64,000 nucleotides of DNA. It comes from Saturnia japonica (taxonomy: Eukaryota; Arthropoda; Insecta; Lepidoptera; Saturniidae). Below, one piece after another: positions 1 through 11,543 of the stretch. The notes below the pieces were generated by a model, which ran no database searches, was not told the origin of the DNA, and saw only the letters and a program-made list of their open reading frames with translations. The stretch is from positions 20,682,001 through 20,746,000 of the forward strand of contig CM065312.1 in NCBI GenBank assembly GCA_033032175.1. Direction: 5' to 3'. A program made the position numbers and the translations under genes. The stretch's first letter is position 1. Each line of letters begins with the position of its first letter.

Positions 1-612
1 ACCTACGTAGAGCTTATAGAATCTGTCCAAGCTCGTCTTGTTAGATGCCTGAGCATAAGAAATGGTATTTGTAAATCTATCCCTAATTATGTTAATAGAC
101 TAAAATATTTTAACATGATAAGCCTAAAAGAGAGGCGAAATATAGCTGACTTACTCATCCTTTACAAAATTGTAAATGGTTCAATAGATGCGTTCCTTAT
201 TAATTACTTGTATTTTAGATCGTATACCCGTGCGGTGCGCATCCCATATATATTTTACATTCCGACTACAACACTGAATACTGCTTTTAATAGCCCTTTT
301 GTGCGTATGGCAAGGTTATACAACGAGAGATCAAGCATGATGAATAACTCAATAGATATCTTTTCTCAGTCAATCGGTTCATACAAGCACTCCTTGTTTA
401 ATAATTAAAATATAATTTAATATTAATTTTAATGTGTAATGTTTCATAACATAGTAGTTATCCTTATTATTTATGTGTTTAAATGTCAGGCATGGCCTAT
501 TATCTGAGCGATTGCATTGTTTTTATTATGTGGAAATGATAACATGTAATTTTTCCTTTTTTGTAATTGCTCTGTTGGCATGCTAAATATATAAAATAAA
601 TAAATAAATAAA
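1..612 (+). pseudogene. 3' end of a CR1-like non-LTR retrotransposon
   Basis: The reading frame at about 25-408 encodes the extreme C-terminus of a LINE reverse transcriptase polyprotein. Motifs include KERRNIADLLILYKIVNG and NSPFVRMARLYNE, followed by a DIFS...SIGSYK tail, the usual ending of many lepidopteran CR1/Jockey-group LINEs. A short AT-rich 3' UTR follows and ends in an (AAAT)n microsatellite at about 593-612, typical of a target-primed insertion. The reverse transcriptase and endonuclease lie outside the window or were lost by 5' truncation. The family type is recognised from motif memory; the clade is inferred. Confidence 0.75.
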
Positions 613-2039
613 TATTTTGAAAAGGCTTGAACAAGCCAATTTACCCAAAGCTAGGAATATTTGCATTTTTATCTCATTGTTGTCTATGTGTCATTTATAA
701 CTCTCTCTATAAACATCTACTGAAATATATTTACAACAATATGCCTTACAACTAGTTATGGTATTAATAATTATTGAGCAATCAGAGCACACTTTATTCT
801 GACCAATCAAATGCTTGCAGGCGCAAAACTACATAACATCATAAGTTCTAATTTAAAGGTTGTTCAATTTAACGTCATTATAAATGCTATTAGTTCATAA
901 AATTAACAACGAGATGGCGCCACAGGTAAAATAACTCGCGCGAACGTTTTGTTACCATCAATATGTTACGCTAGTTTGTGTTTAAATTAAAATACAACCT
1001 TTTCTACCAAAGTAAACAGTGTATTATTTGAAAGTGAACCCTAATGTATAGACGTATAGTGACAAGTGTTAAGTAAACGAACAAAGGTTAAAGCTTAGAA
1101 ACGTTTTTTTATCACATTACAAAAAGAGAGTGGATTGCAATAACCTCTGGGTGTCTTTTAAAATTAATTTAAAACAATCCAGACCTTAAATAATGTAAAA
1201 TTATCAAATACATTAATTATATTATTATTAAATTACGTCGTGTTAGATTTTGTAAATAAAAGCGTGGTATATGTTTTTTCTATATTTCGTATTATGTAGA
1301 TATTTTGGACTCAACATTGCTACATGCAATGTTTATTAGTACGTAGCGTCCACTTACCGCATTGTTATATTCTAATAAGGTTCTTCGTCACTGACATTTT
1401 TTTTTATCGAACGCGGATATTTCGCATCGTAATAAAATAAATTTAGAGACTGCGAATATTTCACGTGACTCCTTCATTGTTGTATTCATTTCCTTATGTC
1501 TTTTAATTGTCAAATCCATCGATAGGTCAATAAAATAGATAATGATAAATAAAATTATAATATTGTAATCGAGTAAGTTTTATAAAACCACACCTTGAAT
1601 GAGACGAGGCGTCATGTTATATTGTTTTTTTTTTTTTTTTTTTTAATTAATTTAGTTATAGTTATTTTTCTTTTTTTTTCTTTTAAGTTTTAATATTTGA
1701 TTGCTTATATTATTTATCACTTTCTTTAATAATCATTATTATAATTATCTTACTCATTATACGTCTTTATGTTGTAGGAAGACGAAAACTACTGTTGATC
1801 TATTGAAGGTGGAAGTGGCTAAGAAAATTTCAGATTAATTATTTGTATTATATGCTGTTTGTAAGCTATTTATTATTATGTTGTATGATATTATCATTTG
1901 TCACCACAACGTGATCAAGGTGACAAGTAACAATACTTAAGCGACTGAGTGGCTGCCGTCTGCTGCTAAATATTCTAGTAAGATCTGTAATAAGGTCTGC
2001 TCCAACATTCCTGTTACGGATCTATCTTTGGGTAAAAAA
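613..2039. other. AT-rich stretch without recognisable gene
   Basis: No coding sequence or known repeat was recognised. A T-rich run lies at about 1624-1678 and could be the reversed tail of a retroposon, but no body could be matched to it. Confidence 0.5.
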
Positions 2040-2495
2040 TTAAAAGCAAATGGTTTATGGTTACCGCAGACCTATCTGACAATATGGATGTCGAACGAGA
2101 ACTTAGAGCGATGGCTACCCGAAGCAATATGTTGGCTCGCAGGTTTGCACGATGTTCTTGGCTAATGAAAATTTATCTTTTTAAAGCTTACTGCCAGACA
2201 CTGTATACATACAGCCTGTGGGTCAACTATTTGCGGAAGGCTATAAATACCTTAAGAGTACAATATAATAACGTCTTCAGAGTGCTGTTGGGGCTGGCTC
2301 GGCACTGTAGTGCATCACAGATGTTTGTCGATTATGTCACAGATGGCTTTCATGCAATTTACGTAAACGAATTGCATATGCGATGACCCGTTTGAGGGCC
2401 AGTACCAGCAACATCCTGCAGGTGATCGCAAATAGAGTCGACTGTCCGGTATTGCAGCACTGGAGTCGTGTCCATGTTGCTGGATTTATTTAAAA
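2040..2495 (+). pseudogene. LINE C-terminal fragment, different family from the one at position 1
   Basis: From 2057 the frame reads a region conserved after the reverse transcriptase in many lepidopteran LINEs. Motifs include ATRSNMLARRFARC, YCQTLYTYSLWVNY and LRVQYNNVFRVLLGL. After the stop at about 2386 the homology continues in another frame (RASTSNILQVIANRVDCPVL) to about 2490, so a small indel interrupts the end. No ATG-initiated gene is likely. The fragment is 5'-truncated and its 3' flank is rich in ATT repeats. Confidence 0.7.
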
Positions 2496-2961
2496 TGGCA
2501 ACTTTTTATTTTTAATAATTAACAACTATTACAATTATTATTATTATTAATATGGATATATTATTATCTGAAAAAATAACTTATTATTATATTATTATTG
2601 CCTATTAACGGCTGATCATGAAAGGAGCGGATTTAAGGATTTTTGAAGCATATTTAGGCGTGACTTGAGAATAAATTAGACATTAATTTTCGAACAGATA
2701 TATCATTCAGTAAAATATATAGAAAAAAATCCATTTATGTTTATGTAATTCAGTATTAATAATAATAATATATTTTAATAATTATTTTATTAACAAATAA
2801 AATATTTTAAGTGAAATAAAATTTATTGGATTCTAATGCTTGACTAGTTTATTTTTCAATATACTCGTAATATCGGCTACTAGGTCAAAGAAGTTTTACT
2901 TGAAACGCGCGTAAAGGTCACGCGTACATTTTTTTTACTAACGTAACAACAACGAGACAGT
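2496..2961. other. AT-rich stretch with ATT/TAA runs
   Basis: Low-complexity ATT runs near 2530-2600 and 2755-2775 probably belong to the tail of the preceding LINE fragment. Nothing else was recognised. Confidence 0.4.
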
Positions 2962-3195
2962 TTTTAACAAAAAAGTAAACTAACTTCAATTATTTTGAAG
3001 AGTCTCCTTGTGTATCTTCGAAGTTGCAGCTCCAATGCCAATGAAATTAAAATGAGACAACTCTTGAGGTACCCTATATCCAACAAAAAAAGAATCATTC
3101 AAATCGGTGCATAAACATAGAAGTTATAGTCGAACATCCATAAAAAAAAAACATTCGAACTGAGTAACCTCCGACTTTTGTTGAAGTCGGTTAAA
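2962..3195 (+). repeat. Interspersed repeat R-A, ending GAAGTCGGTTAA
   Basis: This about 230 bp unit recurs at 57661-57894 (+) and as an inverted pair at 58498-58660 (-) and 58686-58880 (+). Shared blocks are GTGTATCTTCGAAGTTG, CCAATGCCAATGAAATTAAA and the end GAAGTCGGTTAA. It has no coding capacity. The family is common in lepidopteran genomes, but its transposon class cannot be decided from this window. Confidence 0.75.
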
Positions 3196-3349
3196 CAACA
3201 TGACCGTAGCGCTGCCGGCAATGACATTAGAAAAGTATCAAAATAAACTAATTGTGTATTGATAAATTATAATTACATATGGGTACATATTTCCTAAACC
3301 AGCCACAGTCACACCTACCGAAAAATTATTCTTACTCAACTAATAATAT

Positions 3350-3495
3350 CAAAATCAAAATCAGAAATACTTTACTCCATATAGGTCTCAAGAAGGCACA
3401 CATGAACGACAAAACATTATAACTACCGTTTGGGAAAACATCCCAGTCACCGAAAAGAGCCAACAGGAAACTCGATCGAGTTTATAATATTTTAT
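3350..3495 (-). mobile_element. LINE 3'-end fragment, related to the copy at 63245
   Basis: The block GGGAAAACATCCCAGTCA, followed by an AACTCGATCGAGTTTAT-like stretch, matches 63277-63328. There it lies downstream, on the minus strand, of a recognisable LINE C-terminus. The match indicates a 3' UTR fragment of the same LINE family. Confidence 0.5.
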
Positions 3496-3546
3496 TAGTG
3501 TAAATAAATTTTGCTACTTTTAGTAATTATGATTTTAGCCTATTTT

Positions 3547-3792
3547 AGCCTCATTAGCCTATTGGTCGTAAACGCGACTACTATGATCGAGGTCCTCGGT
3601 TCGATTATCAGGTCGAGCAAAGTGTTATTGGATTTTTCTATGAAATTCTCAGTAGCAACTTCGAGTCTGGCTTTGTGTCCGATTAATGGCAATAGGCTCG
3701 CTCCCAATTACATGGGACCTAAAAACACACGGCAAACTGTGGGTGTACATTAGTTCACGTCTGCCTAACCCTTCGGGGATTAAGGCGTAATT
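3547..3792 (+). mobile_element. tRNA-derived SINE, family S1
   Basis: The 5' 70 bases resemble a tRNA: an A-box-like TTAGCCTATTGG and a B-box-like GGTTCGATTAT. A tail shared with copies at 26515-26764 (-) and 54200-54420 (-) follows and ends with CTGCCTAACCCTTCGGGG. The tRNA-like part has no acceptor-stem pairing that I can see, so this is a SINE and not a tRNA gene. The 80-codon open frame here has no independent support. Confidence 0.7.
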
Positions 3793-3807
3793 GTTTGTTA
3801 TGTTATG

Positions 3808-3945
3808 TATTTTTTTAAACAACTAAGGTGGTAAGCATCTACCTTAGCCCATGAACGCTTTTAATACCATAGTTATCACTTACGCGTTGTAGACCTTGAA
3901 CACTCTTTCCTCAAGGAGCTCTGGAAATCTTACTCACCACATGAT
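3808..3945 (-). repeat. Interspersed repeat R-C (minus copy)
   Basis: Read on the minus strand it contains GGTGAGTAAG, CCAGAGCTCC and CATGGGCTAAGGTAGATGCT. The blocks and order match 27571-27780 (+) and 61020-61255 (+). This sequence is very common in Lepidoptera; its class is not decided here. Confidence 0.6.
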
Positions 3946-4852
3946 CACAATTATTCCACAAGTCAAACTGCCCCAAGTAGAAAGGAATCACTAAAGAAAC
4001 TTCGCTGTGCCCACCTCTCTCTGTTTACCTCTCTTTAATGAAGTGAAAACTTTTATAGGAAGGTTTGGATACGTATTAAATTCATGTAAGTCGTCATCGA
4101 CATGGTCACGTGACGTGTTAACGATAAACGGAGTCTTTGTAGTAATCTAACCTAAAAATTAAAGAAACAAAAAAAATTAAACAATTAATTTGGATATCCA
4201 GAAATAACAACTGCTTGTTTATAGTTATAAGTTTTCACTTCTTTCGGCAGTCCTCATGACTGCTTTGTCTTTTTTTATATAATTGGTGTACATATAAGAA
4301 GAATGTATTCTGAATGCACTCGAGCCTTAGTTCTTTTTTAAACTCAACTTGTTACCCTGCCATAAAATGATTAAAAACATATCTACAAATCTATCAAAAA
4401 TTTCTCATGATTTTATGTAAGATGTGAACGTTGTGTCCTTCGTAGTTAAATTGGTAGATCAAATGCTGCTAGTGCACTTTATGCACATGCGTTGATTTAC
4501 GATCGTTATCGACTATAATTTAGTATCACTTATCTTGTTTATATGTTGCGCAAAAATATAAAAGAATATCACGTTAAACAAGTTGAGACGGATGACGACC
4601 CGGTAATTATAAAATGTTCTATCACTTGTTGATTTTATTAATTATCTCTAATCATTTCATTGACCTCGGTTTTTGTTAATAATTCCTCAGTATTTGTTCC
4701 AATCTAAAACCATTGAGTTAATGTGTATAAAACTCATACTTCGAAGAACAAAATTAAAGTAGAAAACATCTGGTCCGAAGAATCAATTTTTTTATAAGCG
4801 CACCGCCATTGCGCTTTCGTTAGAATGGATTATTTTACTATGTTAGTAGAAT
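3946..4852. other. No gene recognised
   Basis: Only short frames with no recognisable motif; AT-rich single-copy-looking sequence. Confidence 0.4.
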
Positions 4853-5147
4853 TTATATATTAATACGTGAAGTATAAGCTTTCGGTACCTTTTTAAGCGT
4901 ATTACGTCCACGAAAGAATGTGAGATTTGGCAGTTATAGTGCGTTTATATGGAGAAGTAGTGCAGAAAGCTAAAATTTATCTATAATATCTGTTACTAAT
5001 ATATTAAATAAAATAAATTAATACTGTGAATCTTAAAACGACCAGTGCCATTGAACTTAGACCCCTCAAAATATTGAAATGTCAAATAGAAAATAGTCTA
5101 CGATCAAAAAGTCGCTGGTCGAATTTCGACCTTAGAGCAATCGCTAG
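4853..5147 (+). mobile_element. Non-autonomous Helitron, Lep1-like, internally deleted
   Basis: It begins with the conserved 5' end TATATTAATACGTGAAG and ends with AGCAATCGCTAG followed by T. The small palindrome GGTCGAATTTCGACC lies just before the CTAG end. It lacks about 60 bp present in other copies, between the AAAATATTGA and GTCAAATAGAAAATAG blocks. It has no protein-coding capacity, as expected for a non-autonomous rolling-circle element. Confidence 0.8.
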
Positions 5148-5289
5148 TATGATATAAAAAAACAGAATATCTTAAAACAGTAGAAGTCGTGATTACTGTC
5201 TACAAAATATAAGAATGGTAAAAGCAGCAGAGCGCCAGATTGTTTTGCCATGACGTTATGGTAGCGTCACAATTACCTTACTGTTAATG

Positions 5290-5434
5290 TTATGTCAATC
5301 CTACAATTAAGACGAATCTAACGACACCTCGTATGCTAAAATCCATCAAGCCGTTTAGGATACAGAGCGTGCTAAAGAAAAATACATAAATATACTCGAA
5401 AACCATAACCTTTTTTTTCGCAATCGGGTAAAAA
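5290..5434 (+). repeat. Interspersed repeat R-B, partial copy
   Basis: AACGACACCTCGTATG and ATCAAGCCGTTTAGG are shared with 15322-15571 (+) and 28089-28323 (-). This copy covers only the 3' half. It ends with a T-run and TCGGGTAAAAAG, resembling the end of repeat R-A. Confidence 0.65.
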
Positions 5435-7171
5435 GAAAGATAAAATAGAATAAGTTGAAGTATCCGACTGAAATAACGAACGCAAAAAAGCGATCTTGCA
5501 ACTTTTACGTATATTTTTGACCTATTCTACAAAATTGTGAGTGTACGCGTCATACTGGTAGAGACGCTTGCTCGTTTAGTCTAACCGCACCTTAATGTTG
5601 TCGTAAAACATTTTGTTAAATTATTGTTTAAAATAAAAATGATTCATACAATGCGCAAATGAGTCTACAAATGTATAAGAAATAAATTTCATTATTTTAT
5701 TCTATAATATTTTTTATTATAACACTTAAATTCCTTTTGCCCGAAACTCCATTCACGTTATGCTGTATATATTTTTTGGAAGCTGACGATAGAAATTGTA
5801 AAGTGTGTAATTTCAAAAACCCAAAGACTCGATGGAATATTTGAACTTTCATGGACGTACTTACACTATAATCCGTATGAAAGTCTGAGATAAATAGTAT
5901 ATTATCTGTCTCACTTATCATAATGGATGAATTTCTGTAAAAGAGGGTTGGGACGCTTAATCGAAATGGTGCGCGTGTGCAGTATGTACATCTCTAAGTT
6001 AACTAAACCGTGTCAGCGAGCCGTCTTGACACCGGCACAACGTGGCGTAGTAGGCGACGGGGTTAGCTACAAATAATTGAGACCATAATAGTTATATCAA
6101 ATGGCATAGCTATTTTACTTTAACTCATCTTTTTGTTTTTGTAACTTGCGTTAATATTATGAAGGCCGGATTAAAGTTTTAACTCCGTTTGTTGCAAAAA
6201 TGCTTATTGTGGTTGTTCCTTAGAAGACAGACATATACTTACGCTGTTTTTTTTTAGGACTTTTTAATACGTACAATTATGTAGTACATTAATTTGCTAT
6301 ATTTCTTATGGTTTACTCAGCGTAAGACATTTAAGCGCACGAATTGATTCAAGCTGTTGTTTTGACATTAAAACGGAAACTTCAATTTTATTAATTGTAT
6401 AGATAATCCAGCTTGTAACACACAAGAGGTCAAGAGGATTCTGTTATCGCATTTAATTAATACGTCTGATATTAAACCAGACGCGAGAATATTGAATTAG
6501 TCCACGGTCCGTGACTTGTGAATTGAAGTATATAAGTTACATAAGTACCTACTTGTGATAAATTAAGTAACAAAACTTAGTTGCATTCAATGTTACTAAA
6601 TAATTTTATATCCTGCTATCCTGTGCCTCGGTTCTTTCATAAGTATCTTAGTGCTACAAATCATGCGACACTCGTCTCTAGGTGTGTAGATTGTAAACGC
6701 CAAAAATACTTCTTTTTTTGCTGACTGATTATACTTTAAGCCTGAAGAGCTCTTATTTCATCGTCCAATCTATCTATATCTATAATCTTTTGGCTGCAGG
6801 ATCGAGCGTCGCTATTGGCTCTACAATGTAGGTAAGTGAAGTGGATCACACGTATTACACCAACCCGCCGATTAAAATGTTACAGCAACTACATCAAAAG
6901 TTCACTCCAAAATATACATATAACCTATCACGGGACCATAATGTCAACCACATAAGTATTTATTGGCCTTATTCTTACATATTATAAAACGCCATGTCTG
7001 TCTGTTAGTTATTGTATTGTAACTCTAGAACAGCTTGTCCAATAATAAATATTTTTTTATTCTTAGAAGTATTATTTTTTTACCTATTTTAATTTTAGAT
7101 TTAAATCTAGATGAAAGTTATATTTTTTCAATGGCGATGATGGGGATAGGGCGTTGCTTGAACTATTAAAC
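5435..7171. other. Mostly unrecognised; short foldback fragment near 6790-6828
   Basis: No gene was recognised. At about 6793-6821 a block containing GGATCGAGCGTCGCTATTGG occurs. It is the reverse complement of the centre of the foldback element at 14147-14317, so a remnant of that family is present here. A minus-strand open frame at 5697-5921 has no recognisable motif. Confidence 0.45.
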
Positions 7172-7773
7172 TAACATGGAGAGAAGACGGGTATTTCTGG
7201 GCCCAGAATGTAATTAGTTGAAATATTGTTTATAAAATCGAATATATTTTTGTTTATAAAATCGTACAATATCATTAAAAATCGTAGTCAATAAAATAAC
7301 TAAACGAGTAATTTTAAAATATAATAAACGCAACCCTTTTTTAATATTAATCCTATTTCGAAAATAGTTTAATTTAAGTTTATTACATGACTTCGCTTTT
7401 ACGAAATATCCTAAATCTGCTTTTTTTCAGTGACTGTTTAATAATGCATTAGCTATTAATTTACACCGTTTTCATATATTTACATCCATTTTTTACCCAT
7501 GCCCATATCTTTATGAAAGATTTTTTTTTTAACTGACTACACTGTTAACCTTAGGTGCCCTATCCAAAAACAGAGCCACTGCGGCTTTTACAGCTTCACC
7601 GGACTTGGGGGCGAGCGCTTAGAGCACTCAGCTGCGAAAGTTTGTGACGACCCGCACGAGGGTGCCAGAGTGGCCGAACCTTGGCTCGGGCGGTCGTCGC
7701 GAATGCGAAAAGGTCGCGATCTAACTAATTCCCTAATCCTAAGAGACTTTATGAAAGAGTATCCGTCTCCTTT
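7172..7773. mobile_element. MITE M1 (degraded left end), interrupted by a SINE
   Basis: The sequence is similar along most of its length to 28936-29292, sharing GTATTTCTGGGCC near the left end, TTATTACATGACTTCGCTTT and GATAATGCATTAGCTATTAA in the body, and a GTCTCCTTT right end. A SINE (7521-7746) splits the right part. The left terminal repeat is degraded (GAGAAGACGGGTATTTC against GGAGACAGGTATTTC). There is no coding capacity. Confidence 0.7.
7521..7746 (-). mobile_element. SINE, family S3, with 12 bp target-site duplication
   Basis: A T-run at the low-coordinate end is the poly-A tail of a minus-strand SINE. It is flanked by a perfect direct repeat CTTTATGAAAGA at 7509-7520 and 7747-7758, the hallmark of LINE-mediated insertion. 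The body is GC-rich unlike its surroundings and shares AAGTCCGGTGAAGCTGTAAA (minus strand) with 30835-30980. The 77-codon minus-strand open frame over it is not a gene. Confidence 0.85.
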
Positions 7774-8424
7774 AAGTACGCAATTACACACCGCGTCGTG
7801 TCGCTTGATCTGCTGGTACATTTAGTACGAGTATATTATGTACTTTGCCTTTTTTTTCTGGCAAACACTACCCACGTAAAGTGAAAACATTATTTAATTC
7901 TATGACCGAGGAATTATTTTAATCAGAATTAAAATTAAATAGTTAGCAATACTTATACAAATGGGATAATAAATATTACAAGCGTATATGTACTCCATAT
8001 AAACAGTAATTGATACAAAATTATTCACCGTAAGTTAAATAACAACGCCGTACAAGACGAAAGTGCAAGTTTTAAGCTACCTTATATGTCATAATCGGAG
8101 CGGAAAGCGTTAGTTGAAATTATAATAACAAAAATTTACTTTGTACTTATATTCTAATATTCTAACAATAGTCCCCAAACTAGGCATGCCTGTGTCATGG
8201 ATTATGAATTTGAAGAAAAAAATTTTTTTTTATCGCACGGTACTGACTTGGCGGATGGGGTAAAAGAAAAAAAAGTGTAAGAGTTTTCCGTCACGACCCT
8301 TTCTATAATGTAGACGGTTATCCATAGCGCGTATACTATTGGCTGTGCCCAGTCATAGGTGCGCGCTTATTGGTTCAAGGCTACGAACTTTAGTGTATTA
8401 GTAAAATGTATTTATATCACCTTG
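7774..8424. other. No gene recognised
   Basis: AT-rich sequence with a GC-richer patch at 8240-8390; no domain or repeat family recognised. Confidence 0.4.
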
Positions 8425-9420
8425 ATTTAAAAGAAAGTAAATTTTATTTATCCATCACATAACACATCAAAAACAAAAATTATAAAAACATAAAATCAAC
8501 ACAAAAAAAAAAACAAAAATAATAATTAGTAACGTACCGTGCAGAGATAAAGAGATTCCAGTCTCAGCATAATTGCTACACTGAATCAGTGCAGCGCTGG
8601 TATTCTGACTGGGCCACATTAACATACACCATGAACATCAATAAAATAAAAAAATAAAAACAAATAGTAAATAAATATAATAATAAAAATATAATACATA
8701 CTAACAATGTACAAAAAATAAATTCGACAAAGAGCAATTTAAACGGTGTGAGAGAGAGAGAGTGAGGAGTTCACACCTTTAAGATCAAGATAAGCTACAA
8801 TACTGGTCCTGTAACAAAAGTTTTTTAAACGTTGCTCTAAAGATTCGCACTGTTCTTAAAGCACGAAGTGGCGGCGGTAAATCATTCTAACATTGTGAAG
8901 CTGCAAACTTAAATGAACCTCGGAAAGCCATGGATCTGCGCTTCGGAGTAATAAGCACAAAGCTACTGGTTCTTCTCAAGAATCTTTGTTGAGACTCTGC
9001 CCAAATCAACAACAAGTATAAATTTAATTCGGTTTTTACTTCTTAATTACTCCGAACAAAAGTACTCCTGCAGCCTTTAACGCACCTTTATTTTTAACAA
9101 ATTAGAATAATTTAAATAAGGAGGAATATATGAACGTGAGGAACCTCTAAACAGAAACGTGCACAAGCATTTTGAATGCGTTGGATGAGTTTCTCCGTTC
9201 TTTTAAGCAAGCAAATTCCATACACAACATCACATTAATTAAGCCTGGAGAGAATTAAAGATTCACGAAGAGTTAACCTGACTTCTTTTCTCAAGAAAAT
9301 GCGTATTTTATACAGTAATTTCAGACAATAAAAGCAGTTTCTTATGCTTTCTGCTACATGATTCTCAAAACATATGCTATGCTTACATGAATTTATAATG
9401 GATAAAATTGATGACAAAAA
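8425..9420 (-). pseudogene. 3' fragment of a CR1/Daphne-like LINE
   Basis: Read on the minus strand from about 9417 down, pieces in different frames match the C-terminal third of a LINE protein. These are the region after reverse transcriptase (RNCFYCLKLLYKIRIFL, LRESLILSRLN), then LLKRTEKLIQRIQNACARFC, and finally RSMAFRGSFKFAASQC followed by NDLPPPLRALRTV. Several stops and frameshifts break it. Below about 8790 lies a 3' UTR of several hundred bases with an A/T-rich 3' end near 8425. Clade assignment is by motif memory. Confidence 0.7.
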
Positions 9421-10564
9421 CTCTCATCAGTATTTTTATTATTGCGATGTTGATATTTCGCTCTGTCTTGAACGGTATGGTCTTTGGATATGACTGGCAA
9501 CACATAGCGAAACAACTTAGTTCTCAAGAGTAACTACTTATTATGAAAGCGTTCAGGACCGCGGTCTTTCTGAGGTTTCTTATCTATATCTATAGGCTCA
9601 AGGCTGTAATGACCAGTTAACAAATGCATTCATTCATGCATTCATGTTTGCTACTCAAAAAGATAAAAAACTCTTTTTGGTAACGTACTTGCAATTGACT
9701 ATTTAAAGTCTTACACAACTACATGTTATTTGCACTTTATAAATGTGGAACAGCGTATTTAACGTAACATAGAATTAATTGCAGAATCAGTACAGTTTAC
9801 ATAATGACCCAAAATCTTAATAATATCTTTTGATAGGAAATCATCTCCCCATTATAATTTAAAATTACTTCTTTTCATTTTGAATGCAGGAAATGATATA
9901 TAAAATTATTTTTAAACACACAGTGTGATTCCGCTTCCGCTTCCGCTTATCACTCTGACATAGACATTAGCAATTACATAAGACGGGCTGCAAAGGTCAA
10001 GGCGATACAACTGGCGCAGTCGATCACTGACGGCATTTTATACTAACACATTTTCACTAAGCCAAATAGCTAGCTCATTACATTGAACTGAATGCTATCT
10101 AATCTAATATAATAATATCTATGAAACATATTTAATGAAATAATTTGTAAGAAACTAATTCATAGGGCGTTAAAGAGGTATTTATGTTAGTTACAAATTA
10201 CAATTAACAAGATCAGTCAAGCAGGATGTCATTCAGAATCCAAGGGGTGGACATGTATGGCGTAATCATTCTGATCCTCAACTGAATTCGTTGAACTCGC
10301 TTACAGTGTTTTTATCAACTTCATCAAAAACATTTGCACTATATTTTACAATTAATTAGATATTCAATTTTACAATTCACTTATTCCTATTAAAAAAAAT
10401 GATCTTTATTACAATTCCGTGGCTATATTTAATTATACTTATTTTTAAATACCTAAATAAAATTGTTGACTATGACGTTTTAGATTATAGTTTGCTACCA
10501 CCAGGGAAATGTTGGCCACGGTAATCCTAATGGGAAAACTATCTCTAAAGTGCAGCTGCCGGAA
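9421..10564. other. No gene recognised
   Basis: Contains a short tandem run of TTCCGC (about 9930-9948) and, at about 10495-10560, a block with CACTTTAG/GTGCAGCTGCCGG that resembles the tail of SINE family S2. Otherwise unrecognised. Confidence 0.4.
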
Positions 10565-10927
10565 TCATTATATTAATACGTGAAGCCAAAACTTTTTACC
10601 TCTTTTTAAGGGTATTGCGTGCACGGAAGATTGTGAGATTTGGCATGGTTAAAGTTTACACGAAGAAGGAGTGCAGAAAGCTAAAATTTATCTATAATAT
10701 TTGTTACTAATACTTATATTAAATAAAATAAATTAATACTGCGAATCCTACACCCGTCCAGTGCCGTTGAACTTGGACCCCCCAAAATATTGACATTGTC
10801 ACTCAATGAAAAGTGATGGCAAGTGTTAAAATATTCATTGTTTAGGTTCATACTGCAAATGTCAAACAGAAAATGGTATATGATTAAAAAGTTGCTGGTC
10901 GAATTTCGATCATTGGGCGACCGCTAG
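10565..10927 (+). mobile_element. Non-autonomous Helitron, Lep1-like
   Basis: A nearly complete 363 bp copy. It begins TC followed by ATTATATTAATACGTGAAG and ends GACCGCTAG before a T. The TCGAATTTCGA core of the 3' palindrome is retained. It lies 255 bp from a minus-strand copy (11182-11543) with a SINE between them. Confidence 0.85.
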
Positions 10928-10936
10928 TACCTATAA

Positions 10937-11125
10937 ATGCCTGACCACAGATTTTCAGGTTGTGGGCGGTAGCTAGCCACACTGTCATTAGAAAATACCC
11001 TACCACAATGCTATAATTTCATAACAATGTTTTCCTTCACCGAAAGCTCTGGTTGACTGCAGGGATTCGAACTTCCTTTTATCGACGCGGTGTCCCTAAA
11101 TGCTACTTCTGAGGCATCGTAGATT
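10937..11125 (-). mobile_element. tRNA-derived SINE, family S2
   Basis: Minus-strand copy sharing TAGCTAGCCA, TTCCTTCACCGAAA and GCAGGGATTCGAAC with copies at 31540-31770, 36252-36492 and 39555-39850. GTTCGAATCCC on the minus strand is a B-box-like promoter element. The A-box end is degraded. Confidence 0.65.
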
Positions 11126-11181
11126 AATTTTTATTAAAATAAAGTGTGTCGTAAGAAATCAATGAAGGCATTAAATATGTA

Positions 11182-11543
11182 CTAGCGATCGCCCTAAGGT
11201 CGAAATTCGAACAGCGACTTTTTGATCATAGACTATTTTCTGTTTGACATTTACAGTATTCATAAACAATGAGTATTTTCTACATCACTTGCTGTCACTT
11301 TTCGTTGAATGCCAATGTTAATATTTTGGAGGGTCTAAGTTCAATGGCACTGGTCGTTTTAGGATTCGCAATATTGATTTATTAAATGTAATATATTAGT
11401 AACAGATATTAAAGGTAAATTTTAGCTTTCTGCATTCTTCCTCCATATAAAGTTTAACCATGCCAAATCTCCCAGTCTTCCGTGCACGCAATAAGCTTAA
11501 AAAGAGGTACCGAAAGCTTTTGCTTCACATATTGTAATATAGA
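11182..11543 (-). mobile_element. Non-autonomous Helitron, Lep1-like (minus)
   Basis: Begins at the low-coordinate side with CTAGCGATCGCC (the reversed 3' terminus) and the palindrome-like GGTCGAAATTCGA. It ends at the high-coordinate side with the reversed TC end in TATAGA. Length 362 bp. Confidence 0.85.

Noticed and set aside
5697..5921. 74-codon minus frame
   Set aside because: No motif, no splice context and no repeat match; length expected by chance in 64 kb.
7588..7821. 77-codon minus-strand open frame with an Arg-rich protein
   Set aside because: It lies over the SINE bounded by 12 bp direct repeats and is an effect of that element's GC content.
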